From positions 1 to 27,018 of the forward strand of contig JBBIMX010000037.1 in the NCBI GenBank assembly GCA_037444165.1: a stretch of DNA of 27,018 nucleotides. The letters run 5' to 3'. The notes beneath the pieces were generated by a model. That model was not told the origin of the DNA and did not search any database. It worked only from the letters and a program-made list of their open reading frames with translations. Position 1 is the stretch's first letter. The number at the start of each line of letters is the position of its first letter. Both the position numbers and the translations under genes were made by a program. Origin of the DNA: CALIBK01 sp037444165 (lineage in GTDB: Bacteria > Desulfobacterota > BSN033 > UBA1163). Below, piece by piece: positions 16,810 to 24,039 of this stretch.

Positions 16810-17223
16810 TCAGGCCTTTGTAATTTCGAATGAGAGTTGCCCATCCTCATACTTTAAAGGTTTCACTGTCACCTCCATTCCTACCCGCAATTCTTCTGGT
16901 TTGATTTCTTTGGCCAGTCGAGCAAAGAGTTTCAACCCTCCTCCGAAATCGACCACCCCCATGGAGTAGGGAGGATCGCTTTCAAATCCGAGAGGAGCAT
17001 AATAGGCGGTTGTAAAAGTTTCCAGTTTTCCTTTTTTGGGCATCTCAAACCAATCCAGGTTCTTAGAGAGGCATTTCGAACAATCCGCTCTGGGTGGAAA
17101 ATATTTCTCTCCACAATCCTTACAGACCGTTCCTTCGATCTTTCCTTCTGCCAGGAAGTCGACAAACTTTGAGGTCTTTGTGACCGATGTAAAACTTTTT
17201 CTCCCGAATTTTTCAAACCCCAT
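16810..17223 (-). CDS. DUF35 Zn-ribbon/OB-fold protein, thiolase partner
   Basis: This 137-residue protein has a rubredoxin-like Zn ribbon (C34, C37, C48, C51: GTVCKDCGEKYFPPRADCSKC) followed by an OB-fold acyl-CoA-associated domain (GKLETFTTAYYAPLGF, PYSMGVVDF, LRVGMEVTVKP). Such proteins sit beside SCP2-type thiolases or HMG-CoA synthase and bind them. BbsA, the partner of the thiolase BbsB in anaerobic toluene breakdown, has this architecture. The gene lies 79 bp downstream of a matching thiolase. A structural or substrate-channelling role in a heteromeric thiolase is inferred. Confidence 0.88.
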   Translation of the reverse strand: MGFEKFGRKSFTSVTKTSKFVDFLAEGKIEGTVCKDCGEKYFPPRADCSKCLSKNLDWFEMPKKGKLETFTTAYYAPLGFESDPPYSMGVVDFGGGLKLFARLAKEIKPEELRVGMEVTVKPLKYEDGQLSFEITKA

Positions 17224-17259
17224 ATCTCCCTCCCAAATTAGAGATGTTAATTTGAATCG

Positions 17260-17276
17260 CGAAATCCGAAATTCGA
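17260..17276 (+). repeat. Short CGAAATY tandem heptad between thiolase and DUF35 genes
   Basis: CGAAATC (17260-17266) and CGAAATT (17267-17273) stand in tandem, followed by CGA, within the 79-bp gap between thiolase and DUF35 genes. Such AATTCG-type mini-repeats occur between genes in many bacteria. It is too short to assign a function. Confidence 0.3.
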
Positions 17277-17302
17277 CACAACCCAGAGATGAAGCAAGGG
17301 AT

Positions 17303-18487
17303 TCAGTCTCGAGCTAAGATGGTGATGTTCCCGTAAAGCCCCACCCCACCAATGTTGTGGACCAATCCAATGTCCGGTTCTCCAGGAACCTGCATGGGTC
17401 CTGCTTCCCCACGAAGCTGAAGGACAATGGTCCGGATCTGGGACCCTCCCGTAGCCCCGATGGGATGGCCTTTGGAAAGCAGTCCTCCATCGACATTGAC
17501 GGGAATTCTCCCTTCCTTGTAAGTGGCTTTCTCGCGAATGAGTTGTTTCCCTTCCCCCGTTGGAGCGAAGCCAAGTCCTTCATAGGCCATGATCTCGGCG
17601 ATGGTGAAACAGTCGTGAACTTCTGCCACCTTCACATCGTTCGGGGTGATTCCAGCCATCCGATAGGCCTGTTGAGCCGCATGATAGGTCACACTTAAAC
17701 CCCTGGTAAAATCTGGCCTTGCAGCCATATTCACGGCCTCTGATGCGGCACCGATTCCTAAAATCCAGACCGGTTTTTTGGACAGGGCTTTTGCCTTATC
17801 TGCGTTTGCAAGGATGATACAGGAACTCCCATCCGCATTGGCACAGCAGTCTCCAACCCGAAGAGGCCAAGCGACCGGAGCCGCCATCTTTGCTTCAGGA
17901 TCTCCTGCTCGAAAGTCCTCCGGCCTCACAGGTTTTCTGTAAACCGCCCTATCGTTAATGACTCCATAGGTTGAGGCTTTAATCCTTACATTCATCAGGT
18001 CTTCATGGGTCACCCCATGTTTGGCCATGTAGGCCTGAGCATAGAGGGCATAGTAGGCGGGCATCATGGTCCCAAATGGAGCCTCCCACTGGATATCCGC
18101 TCCTCGTCCCATCCGTTCCTGTGATTCCGCGGAGGTGAGTTCGGACATCTTCTGAAAACCGAGAACCAGAACGATATCGTGAAGGCCTGCTTTAATCATA
18201 CTATAGGCCACCCTTACACCCGAGCTACTCGAGGAACAGACGGTTTCTACGTAAAGGGTAGGCTGTGGAATGAGGCCTAAATATTCGGCCAGGACCCCTG
18301 CCGGAGAGCGCTGCTTGTCATATTCAGGAGCCGAGCAGAAGATCGAGGCCTCGATTTCTTTCTGAGTGATGCCTGCGTCCTGCATGGCTTCGCGAAAGGC
18401 TTCAAAAGCCAATTCACGAATCGAGCCCTCATACCCTCTGACAAAGGCACTCTGACCAACCCCGATGATGGCCACCTCTTTTTTCAT
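17303..18487 (-). CDS. Thiolase family protein (SCP2/lipid-transfer type)
   Basis: The start is ATG at 18487, giving MKKEVAIIGVGQSAF with AGGAGG nine bases upstream; a longer frame exists but lacks this signal. The 394-residue protein has the nucleophile Cys84 in VETVCSSSSSG, the HDCFTIAE segment, and the C-terminal GGLLSKGHPIGATGGSQ and HNIGGVGLYG typical of the SCP2/DitF-type subfamily, which works with DUF35 partners. It would cleave a 3-oxoacyl-CoA with CoA. Next to a benzoyl-CoA degradation block, 3-oxopimeloyl-CoA to glutaryl-CoA plus acetyl-CoA is a candidate reaction, but the sequence does not prove the substrate. It follows mltG by 46 bp. Confidence 0.9.
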   Translation of the reverse strand: MKKEVAIIGVGQSAFVRGYEGSIRELAFEAFREAMQDAGITQKEIEASIFCSAPEYDKQRSPAGVLAEYLGLIPQPTLYVETVCSSSSSGVRVAYSMIKAGLHDIVLVLGFQKMSELTSAESQERMGRGADIQWEAPFGTMMPAYYALYAQAYMAKHGVTHEDLMNVRIKASTYGVINDRAVYRKPVRPEDFRAGDPEAKMAAPVAWPLRVGDCCANADGSSCIILANADKAKALSKKPVWILGIGAASEAVNMAARPDFTRGLSVTYHAAQQAYRMAGITPNDVKVAEVHDCFTIAEIMAYEGLGFAPTGEGKQLIREKATYKEGRIPVNVDGGLLSKGHPIGATGGSQIRTIVLQLRGEAGPMQVPGEPDIGLVHNIGGVGLYGNITILARD

Positions 18488-18533
18488 ACGAATCCTCCTC
18501 TCATTGAATGACATCTTAAATACCTTAGAACTC

Positions 18534-19574
18534 CTATTTTTGCAAGATAGACCTCTTCGCCTGATTTTTTTGATATTTCCAAACCGCCCTTTGGTGATCC
18601 TCAAGATCGGAAGAGAAATGGTGAGAGCCGTCGTTCCTTGAGACAAAATAGAGGTAGGGAACCGCGGCCGGATAGAGAGCAGCCATCAGGGAGTCCTTCC
18701 CAGGATTACAGATGGGAGTAGGGGGAAGTCCGGGGTGAAGGTAAGTATTGTAAGGGGTAAGAGTCTCAAGGTGGATCTTTTTCAGATTTCCATCAAAGTC
18801 TTTGATTCCATAAATGACGGTCGGATCACTTTGAAGAGGCATTCCTCTCTTGAGTCGGTTATGTAAGACCGCTGAGACGAGTGGCCTCTCTTCTAACAAG
18901 GAGGTTTCTTTCTCAATGATAGAGGCTAAGATCACAATTTCTCTTTGAGTCATTCCCAATTGGGCGGTTCGATCCATCATCTCTGGCCCATAGATTTTAT
19001 GGAAACGATGAACCATCATTCGAATCACTTCTTCAGGCTCCATCTCTTTAACAAAATGATAGGTATCCGGAAAGAGATAGCCCTCAAGAGAGGGCTTTTT
19101 TCTCGTTTCTTTGGCCCATGAGAATCCTAACGATTCGATGAATTCGAGGGAGGTGGCTTTCCTTAGGAAACTTTCTTTTTCAGTGATACTTAAACTTTCG
19201 AGAAGATCGGCAATCTGGAGAAGGGTGTAACCCTCTGGGATGGTCACCAGATTCTTTTTGACCTGACCCTCTGCTAAGATAGTTAGAACCTTCCATGGGA
19301 AGAGAGAAGGTGGAAACTCATATTCTCCAGCCCTTATCTTTTTCTTCCCGAAAAGGGTCCACAGGAACAGAAAAAAATTCTTACTTCGGATAATCTTTTC
19401 TTCTTGGAGAAGGGCTGCTACCTTTTGAAGGGGCATTCCTTTTTTAATCAGGAGGGTTTTACTAGTAGAAATGGAGGGAGGATGGACGAATGACAGCCAG
19501 AGGAGGACAAGAATAACACAGAGAAGGACGGAGAAACCGAGAAGAAGGGATTTATAACGAAAGAGAACCCTCAT
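18534..19574 (-). CDS. mltG: Endolytic murein transglycosylase MltG
   Basis: The start at 19574 (MRVLFRYKSLLLGFSV) gives 346 residues with one N-terminal transmembrane helix (about 9-30), a LysM-like region (about 35-120) and the YceG domain. Catalytic Glu is E221 in ASIIEKET; LEGYLFPDTYHF (163-174), SDPTVIYG and YNTYLHPGLPPTPICNPG are the family blocks. MltG cuts nascent glycan strands at the membrane and sets their length. The start lies 23 bp inside the 3' end of ruvX, and the ruvX-mltG pairing is common. Confidence 0.93.
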   Translation of the reverse strand: MRVLFRYKSLLLGFSVLLCVILVLLWLSFVHPPSISTSKTLLIKKGMPLQKVAALLQEEKIIRSKNFFLFLWTLFGKKKIRAGEYEFPPSLFPWKVLTILAEGQVKKNLVTIPEGYTLLQIADLLESLSITEKESFLRKATSLEFIESLGFSWAKETRKKPSLEGYLFPDTYHFVKEMEPEEVIRMMVHRFHKIYGPEMMDRTAQLGMTQREIVILASIIEKETSLLEERPLVSAVLHNRLKRGMPLQSDPTVIYGIKDFDGNLKKIHLETLTPYNTYLHPGLPPTPICNPGKDSLMAALYPAAVPYLYFVSRNDGSHHFSSDLEDHQRAVWKYQKNQAKRSILQK

Positions 19575-20010
19575 TGTTTTGAGCCCTTTTTCGGTCAAGG
19601 TAGCCTTGTAAGATGATGGAGGCCGCCAGCTGATCAATCACCTTCTTTCTTTTGGCACGAGAGAGATCGGCCTGAAGAAGGGTCTTTGTGGCCTCAACTG
19701 TGGAGAGTCTTTCATCCCATACTACCACCGGGATAGGGATTCTTTTTCTTAATTCTTCTATCCAGAGAAAAACCATCTCCGCCTGTTTTCCTAACGTCCC
19801 ATCCATATTCTTCGGCAGCCCAACCACAATCTTTTCGATCTGATAGCGGGAAATAAGATTACGAATTTCTAAAAACTCTTCTTCGATTTCCTTTCGGATA
19901 ATGGTTTTAAGGCCCTGAGCGGTGAGTCCCAATTCATCACTGATGGCCACCCCAATCGTCTTTCTCCCAATATCAAGACCCATGAGTCGCATCAATTTCT
20001 TATCGCCCAT
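19552..20010 (-). CDS. ruvX: Putative Holliday junction resolvase / pre-16S rRNA nuclease YqgF
   Basis: This RNase H-fold protein has 152 residues from ATG at 20010, or 146 from the in-frame ATG at 19992, which gives the more typical MRLMGLDIGRKTIGVAIS start. Motifs are the first acidic site GLDIG...GVA, the strand IEKIVVGLPKNMDG, WDERLST and the last catalytic Asp in DQLAASIILQGYLD. In E. coli the homologue processes the 5' end of 16S rRNA; a role in recombination was the original proposal. It overlaps mltG by 23 bp. Confidence 0.92.
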   Translation of the reverse strand: MGDKKLMRLMGLDIGRKTIGVAISDELGLTAQGLKTIIRKEIEEEFLEIRNLISRYQIEKIVVGLPKNMDGTLGKQAEMVFLWIEELRKRIPIPVVVWDERLSTVEATKTLLQADLSRAKRKKVIDQLAASIILQGYLDRKRAQNNEGSLSL

Positions 20011-20052
20011 TTCATTTGTCTTGTCAAGCCTTGGATCGTACTTCTTTTTAAA

Positions 20053-20076
20053 AATTTATTGTAAAAACAATAAATT
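20053..20076 (+). promoter_or_regulatory. 24-bp perfect dyad between ruvX and the ring-degradation operon
   Basis: AATTTATTGT (20053-20062) and ACAATAAATT (20067-20076) are exact reverse complements around AAAA. The dyad ends 30 bp upstream of the -35 box of the acyl-CoA dehydrogenase promoter. It lacks GC pairs and a T tract, so it looks like a binding site for a dimeric regulator, placed where an activator would bind. The protein is unknown. Confidence 0.5.
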
Positions 20077-20106
20077 AAAAAATATTTGCAGCCCTCTAAA
20101 AATTTC

Positions 20107-20135
20107 TTGACATTAATATTTGAGTTTGTTATAAA
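20107..20135 (+). promoter_or_regulatory. Strong sigma70-type promoter of the acyl-CoA/ring-degradation operon
   Basis: TTGACA (20107-20112), a 17-bp spacer and TATAAA (20130-20135) match the consensus at 11 of 12 positions. Transcription would start near 20142, about 25 bp before the ATG at 20168, whose leader carries GGAGGGAGG. This is the best promoter match in the window. Confidence 0.7.
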
Positions 20136-20167
20136 TTGCACAATCTAATTTGGAGGGAGGTAATTTT

Positions 20168-21313
20168 ATGGATTTTTTATTATCAGAAGAGCAAAAGGCA
20201 ATGCAGGAGATGGCAAAAAATTTTGCAGAAAAGAAGATTGCTCCCACCATGGAGGAAGACGAGAAGCATCACCATTTCAGACGCGAAATCGTTAAAGAAA
20301 TGGCCAATTTGGGTTTCTTCAGTTGTCTGGCGCCCGAGAAATATGGTGGAACCGAGACGGGATATTTAACGGCTACCGTGATGACCGAGGAGATTGCAAG
20401 GGTCTCTCCATCCTATGGTCTTCCTTTTAATCTCCAGATGAATTCGATCCAACCTGTTTTGCTCAACTTCGGAACTGAAGAGCAGAGGGAGCGATGGATT
20501 CCAAAACTAATCAACGCTGACCTCCTGGGATGTTTTGCAATTACTGAACCGAATTCCGGGTCCGATGTAGCTTCGATGAAGAGTGTGGCAGAAGAAAAGG
20601 AGGATTGTTTCATCCTCAACGGAACAAAAATGTGGATTTCAGGGGTTCCGGTTGCCGAGCTCGGGATTGTCTATGCCTATACGGATCGCTCACTGAAACA
20701 CAGAGGGATCTCGGCTTTTATCGTGGATATGAAGGCACCGGGGGTAACCCAGAAGGCCATTGAAACGAAGCTGGGACTCTTCTGCGCCCCCACCGGAGAG
20801 ATCGTCTTCGACAATGTGAAACTTCCTAAAGATAGCTTGGTCGGTCAAAAAGGAGATGGATTCAAGATCTGCATGTTCATGCTGGATAACACCCGGCTCT
20901 CCTGTGCGGCAAGGGCTGTAGGAGTGGCCCGGGCATGCAAAGAACATTCTATTCGTTATGCCAATGAGAGGGAGCAGTTTGGACAACCCATTGCCAATTT
21001 CCAGATGATCCAGGAGCAGATCGCAGAGATGTATGTCGAAGAAGAAGCCGCTCGACTCTTAGTTTATCGGGCTGCATGGAATAGGGATCGGGGTCAGCGA
21101 AATACCCTCGAGATCTCCTGTGCCAAGTATTTTGCGGCTGAGGTAGCGGTTCGGGCAGCAAACACAGCGGTCAAAATCTTCGGATCCTATGGATTTTCAA
21201 GTGAGTATCCTGTTGAAAGATTCTATCGAGATGCGAAGTCATACCAGATCGTAGAGGGGACTTCCAATATCCAGAAGATGATCATTGCCAGAAATGTGTT
21301 GGGGCTTAAGTAA
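20168..21313 (+). CDS. Acyl-CoA dehydrogenase, first gene of the ring-degradation operon
   Basis: The start is ATG 20168 after GGAGGGAGG, giving 381 residues, typical of the family. Visible are the N-terminal helical domain (MDFLLSEEQKAMQEMAKNFA), the flavin/substrate motif CFAITEPNSGSD, the WISG segment, REQFGQPIANFQMIQ, and the C-terminal QIVEGTSNIQK with the expected catalytic base Glu363. It passes electrons to ETF. Context suggests a glutaryl-CoA, pimeloyl-CoA or cyclohexene-carboxyl-CoA dehydrogenase. Human glutaryl-CoA dehydrogenase binds the distal carboxylate with Arg94 in GYRSAMS; the matching position here is Gly84 (SYGLPFN), which argues against glutaryl-CoA. The substrate remains open. 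Confidence 0.9.
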   Translation: MDFLLSEEQKAMQEMAKNFAEKKIAPTMEEDEKHHHFRREIVKEMANLGFFSCLAPEKYGGTETGYLTATVMTEEIARVSPSYGLPFNLQMNSIQPVLLNFGTEEQRERWIPKLINADLLGCFAITEPNSGSDVASMKSVAEEKEDCFILNGTKMWISGVPVAELGIVYAYTDRSLKHRGISAFIVDMKAPGVTQKAIETKLGLFCAPTGEIVFDNVKLPKDSLVGQKGDGFKICMFMLDNTRLSCAARAVGVARACKEHSIRYANEREQFGQPIANFQMIQEQIAEMYVEEEAARLLVYRAAWNRDRGQRNTLEISCAKYFAAEVAVRAANTAVKIFGSYGFSSEYPVERFYRDAKSYQIVEGTSNIQKMIIARNVLGLK

Positions 21314-21355
21314 GAGGCTTTTCACTAAAAATTAATCGAGAAGGAGGAGGGAATC

Positions 21356-21571
21356 ATGGCAACACCTGTAACCGTACCTATGGTAGGAAAGATCATCTCT
21401 GTTTCAGTGAAGGTAGGAGACAAGGTCAAAGAGGACGACCAGGTGGCTGTGCTCGAAGCGATGAAGATGGAGATGCCTATTGTGGCTCCTGTTAGTGGAA
21501 CGATCAAAGAGGTCTGTGTCTCACCAGGACAAGAGGTAGAGGCAGAGGCAGTCATTGCAGTCATCGAATAG
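21356..21571 (+). CDS. Free-standing biotin carboxyl carrier protein
   Basis: This 71-residue protein is a single biotinyl/lipoyl domain with the biotinylation motif EAMKME (Lys37 biotinylated) and the symmetrical GKIISVSVKVGDKV / GTIKEVCVSPGQEV hairpins. The EAMKM form marks biotin rather than lipoate. It starts at ATG 21356 behind AAGGAGGAGGG. Stand-alone carriers serve multi-subunit biotin enzymes such as glutaconyl-CoA or methylmalonyl-CoA decarboxylases and acyl-CoA carboxylases. No carboxylase or carboxyltransferase gene is in the window, so the partner must be encoded elsewhere. Decarboxylation of glutaconyl-CoA fits the pathway but is inferred. Confidence 0.9.
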   Translation: MATPVTVPMVGKIISVSVKVGDKVKEDDQVAVLEAMKMEMPIVAPVSGTIKEVCVSPGQEVEAEAVIAVIE

Positions 21572-21580
21572 GAAAACCCT

Positions 21581-22045
21581 ATGGAAGAATCATTTCTGTC
21601 AAGGATTCAAATTCGACCCATGCGGATGGATGATTTCGAGGCGATTGTCGAGATCGATCGGAAGATCTTTGGAAAGGCACGGCCCGATTACTGGAGGAGG
21701 ATCGTCGTTCCCAATCAGCAATATCCTTTTTCATCCTTGGTGGCTGAACTGGAAGGGAAGGTGATTGGTTTTATTGTGGGAGAGGTCAGTGGCGGGAAAT
21801 TCGGTGTGCCGGATACGGTGGGTTGGTTGACCACGATTGGAGTGGATCCGGATTATCAACATCGAGGGGTGGCCCGAAAATTAAGTGAAACCTTTATCCA
21901 GAATCTTAAATCCATCGGTGTGAGTATGGTGTATACCTTAGTGAACTGGAGTGACTGGGACCTCCTCAAATTTTTCCGAAACATGGGATTTACAAGAGGA
22001 GGGGAGATGATTAACCTTCAACTCAAGATCAGTGATGAACACTAA
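21581..22045 (+). CDS. GNAT-family N-acetyltransferase
   Basis: This 154-residue protein is a single GNAT domain: IRPMRMDDFEAIVEID at the start, then VAELEGKVIGFIVGEV, then the acetyl-CoA-binding motif A (TIGVDPDYQHRGVARKLSE, with QHRGVA at 93-98). The C-terminus (YTLVNWSDWDLLKFFRNMGF) has the usual motif-B tyrosine/Asn region. It lies 10 bp after the biotin carrier and 12 bp before the SDR gene, inside the catabolic operon. Acetylation of a catabolic enzyme or CoA ligase for feedback control is a possibility; the substrate cannot be read from sequence. Confidence 0.87.
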   Translation: MEESFLSRIQIRPMRMDDFEAIVEIDRKIFGKARPDYWRRIVVPNQQYPFSSLVAELEGKVIGFIVGEVSGGKFGVPDTVGWLTTIGVDPDYQHRGVARKLSETFIQNLKSIGVSMVYTLVNWSDWDLLKFFRNMGFTRGGEMINLQLKISDEH

Positions 22046-22057
22046 ACGGGGTTAAAA

Positions 22058-22813
22058 ATGGGAAGATTGGAAGGAAAGGCTGCAGTCGTAACAGGTGGGG
22101 GGAGGGGAATTGGAAGGGCTATCTGTCTTGCCTTTGCAAGGGAGGGAGCCGATGTCATTGTCAATTATGCCACCAGGGAACAGCCCGCCATGGAAGTGGT
22201 CAAGTTCATTGAAGAGATGGGAAGGCGGGCAGTGGCCATCCAGGGAAATGTGGCACTTAAGTCCGATGCTGAAAAGATGATCAAGGCCTGTGTGGATCAT
22301 TTTGGGAAGATCGATATTCTTGTTAATAATGCCGGTGTCTCTAAACCCAACATGCTTTATAAAATGACCGAGGAACAATGGGATGAGGTGATTGACATCC
22401 AACTCAAAGGGCCTTTCTTGTGTATTCAGGCTGCATCCAAATATATGATGGAAAGGAAGTATGGAAAGATCATCAATATCACCTCATCTGCCGGACTTTG
22501 GGGGACAAAAGGACAGATCAATTATAGTGCAGCAAAAGGGGGAATTGTAGCCCTCACCAAATCTGCAGCGAGAGAGTTGGCCCCCTATGGAATTACGGTC
22601 AATGTGGTTCAGCCAGGGTACGTGAGCACCGAGATGACCGAAAAGATTCGAACCGACCCGAAGCTCAGGGAGATCTATTTGGGTCGAATTCTGCTTGGCC
22701 GATTCGCAGAGCCTGAGGAGGTGGCTCCCACCTTTGTCTTTTTGGCTTCAGACGAATCTAATTACATTACGGGGCAACTCATCTGTGTAGATGGAGGACT
22801 CGGGATGACCTAA
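22058..22813 (+). CDS. Short-chain dehydrogenase/reductase (FabG-like), candidate 3-hydroxyacyl-CoA dehydrogenase
   Basis: The 251-residue SDR has the nucleotide loop TGGGRGIG (12-19), NNAG (90-93), the catalytic Ser143/Ser144, Tyr156 and Lys160 (INYSAAKGG), and the C-terminal ITGQLICVDGG. These are classical SDR features for NAD(P)-linked oxidation of a secondary alcohol or reduction of a 3-oxoacyl thioester. Annotation pipelines would call it 3-oxoacyl-ACP reductase. Sitting directly before had and oah, it could oxidise 3-hydroxypimeloyl-CoA, the product of Oah, instead of serving fatty acid synthesis. Confidence 0.9.
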   Translation: MGRLEGKAAVVTGGGRGIGRAICLAFAREGADVIVNYATREQPAMEVVKFIEEMGRRAVAIQGNVALKSDAEKMIKACVDHFGKIDILVNNAGVSKPNMLYKMTEEQWDEVIDIQLKGPFLCIQAASKYMMERKYGKIINITSSAGLWGTKGQINYSAAKGGIVALTKSAARELAPYGITVNVVQPGYVSTEMTEKIRTDPKLREIYLGRILLGRFAEPEEVAPTFVFLASDESNYITGQLICVDGGLGMT

Positions 22814-22847
22814 ATTGAATTCAAATCCAAGGAGGGGGTGAATAAAT

Positions 22848-23960
22848 ATGACAGCCATACCAGATAAAATTCAAACATGGCAGATGGTCCAACCCACAAT
22901 CAAGGATAAGGAGACAGGGGAGGTTAAACCTGGAAAATTGGAGAAAACTTCCGTCCCTGTTCCTCCTTTAGGGCCAGAAGAAGTGCTGGTAAAAGTGGCA
23001 GGGTGCGGTGTTTGTCATACCGATTTGGGATATTTCTACGATGGTGTTCCAACGGTCCAGAAACCACCGCTCACTTTGGGTCATGAAATTAGTGGCACGG
23101 TCGTAGCAGGAGATGAGAGATGGATAGGAAAGGAGGTGATTATTCCAGCGGTAATGCCTTGCCGAAAATGCCTTCTCTGTAAGACAGGGAGGGGCAACCG
23201 GTGTTTGGCCCAGAAGATGCCTGGAAATAGTTTGGGAATCTATGGTGGATATTCAAGCCACATCCCTGTTCCTTCGATTGATTTATGCGAGGTCAGGAAT
23301 CGGGGGGATATTCCCCTTGAACATCTTGCTGTGGTAGCGGATGCGGTTACGACTCCTTTTCAGGCAGCAAAGAGGGCCAATCTCCAGCCCGGAGATAACG
23401 TGATTGTCATTGGTGTCACGGGAGGAGTCGGGGTCTATATGGCCCAGACAGCAAAGGCCCTTGGAGCAAAGACCGTGATCGGTATTGCAAGAAATCCTGA
23501 AAAGCTTCAGAGGGCACTCCAATACGGAGCCGATTTTGTCATCAGCTCTCAGGACAAACAGATTAAGGACATTCGAAATGAGTTTCGTGAGATCTGCAAG
23601 AAGAATGGGCTTGAAGCTGGTTTTGGTTGGAAGATCTTCGAGGTCAGTGGCACGAAAGCAGGTCAAGACCTTGCACTGGAACTCCTCTCCTTTACAGGGA
23701 AGCTGATCGTCATTGGTTTTGGGATGGCAAGGAATGAGTATAGCATCTCGAGACTGATGGCCTTTGATGCAGAGATCATAGGAACCTGGGGATGCTTACC
23801 AGAGTATTATCCTATCGTTCTTGATATGGTTCTTACAAAGAAGATCCAGATCGAGCCTTTTGTCGAGACCCGGCCGATGAGCCAGATTGCCTCTGTTTTT
23901 GAAGAGGTTCATAAGGCAGGTTCTCCAGCCCGAAGAATCGTTCTAACGCCTGACTTTTAA
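22848..23960 (+). CDS. had: 6-hydroxycyclohex-1-ene-1-carbonyl-CoA dehydrogenase
   Basis: This 370-residue zinc alcohol dehydrogenase of the medium-chain family has catalytic-zinc ligands C56 and H79 (GCGVCHTDLGY, LGHEISG), structural-zinc cysteines C105, C108, C111 and C119, and the Rossmann loop VIGVTGGVGVY. The stretch around CKTGRGNRCLAQKMPGNS and IYGGYSSHIPVPS matches what is known of Had/BamQ from Thauera and Geobacter. It oxidises 6-hydroxycyclohex-1-ene-1-carbonyl-CoA with NAD+ in benzoyl-CoA degradation. A strong AGGAGGGGG precedes ATG 22848. It is flanked by the SDR and oah genes on the same strand. Confidence 0.92.
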   Translation: MTAIPDKIQTWQMVQPTIKDKETGEVKPGKLEKTSVPVPPLGPEEVLVKVAGCGVCHTDLGYFYDGVPTVQKPPLTLGHEISGTVVAGDERWIGKEVIIPAVMPCRKCLLCKTGRGNRCLAQKMPGNSLGIYGGYSSHIPVPSIDLCEVRNRGDIPLEHLAVVADAVTTPFQAAKRANLQPGDNVIVIGVTGGVGVYMAQTAKALGAKTVIGIARNPEKLQRALQYGADFVISSQDKQIKDIRNEFREICKKNGLEAGFGWKIFEVSGTKAGQDLALELLSFTGKLIVIGFGMARNEYSISRLMAFDAEIIGTWGCLPEYYPIVLDMVLTKKIQIEPFVETRPMSQIASVFEEVHKAGSPARRIVLTPDF

Positions 23961-24039
23961 TCATAAAAATAATCCCTTCGCCCTCTATTTGAGCAAGAGA
24001 GGGAGAGGCAAGAAGATAAAGAAAGGAGGTATTTCTATT

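Noticed and set aside
20022..20027. Minus-strand TTGACA before ruvX as its promoter
   Set aside because: A -10 at normal spacing would fall inside the first codons of ruvX, after the likely start.
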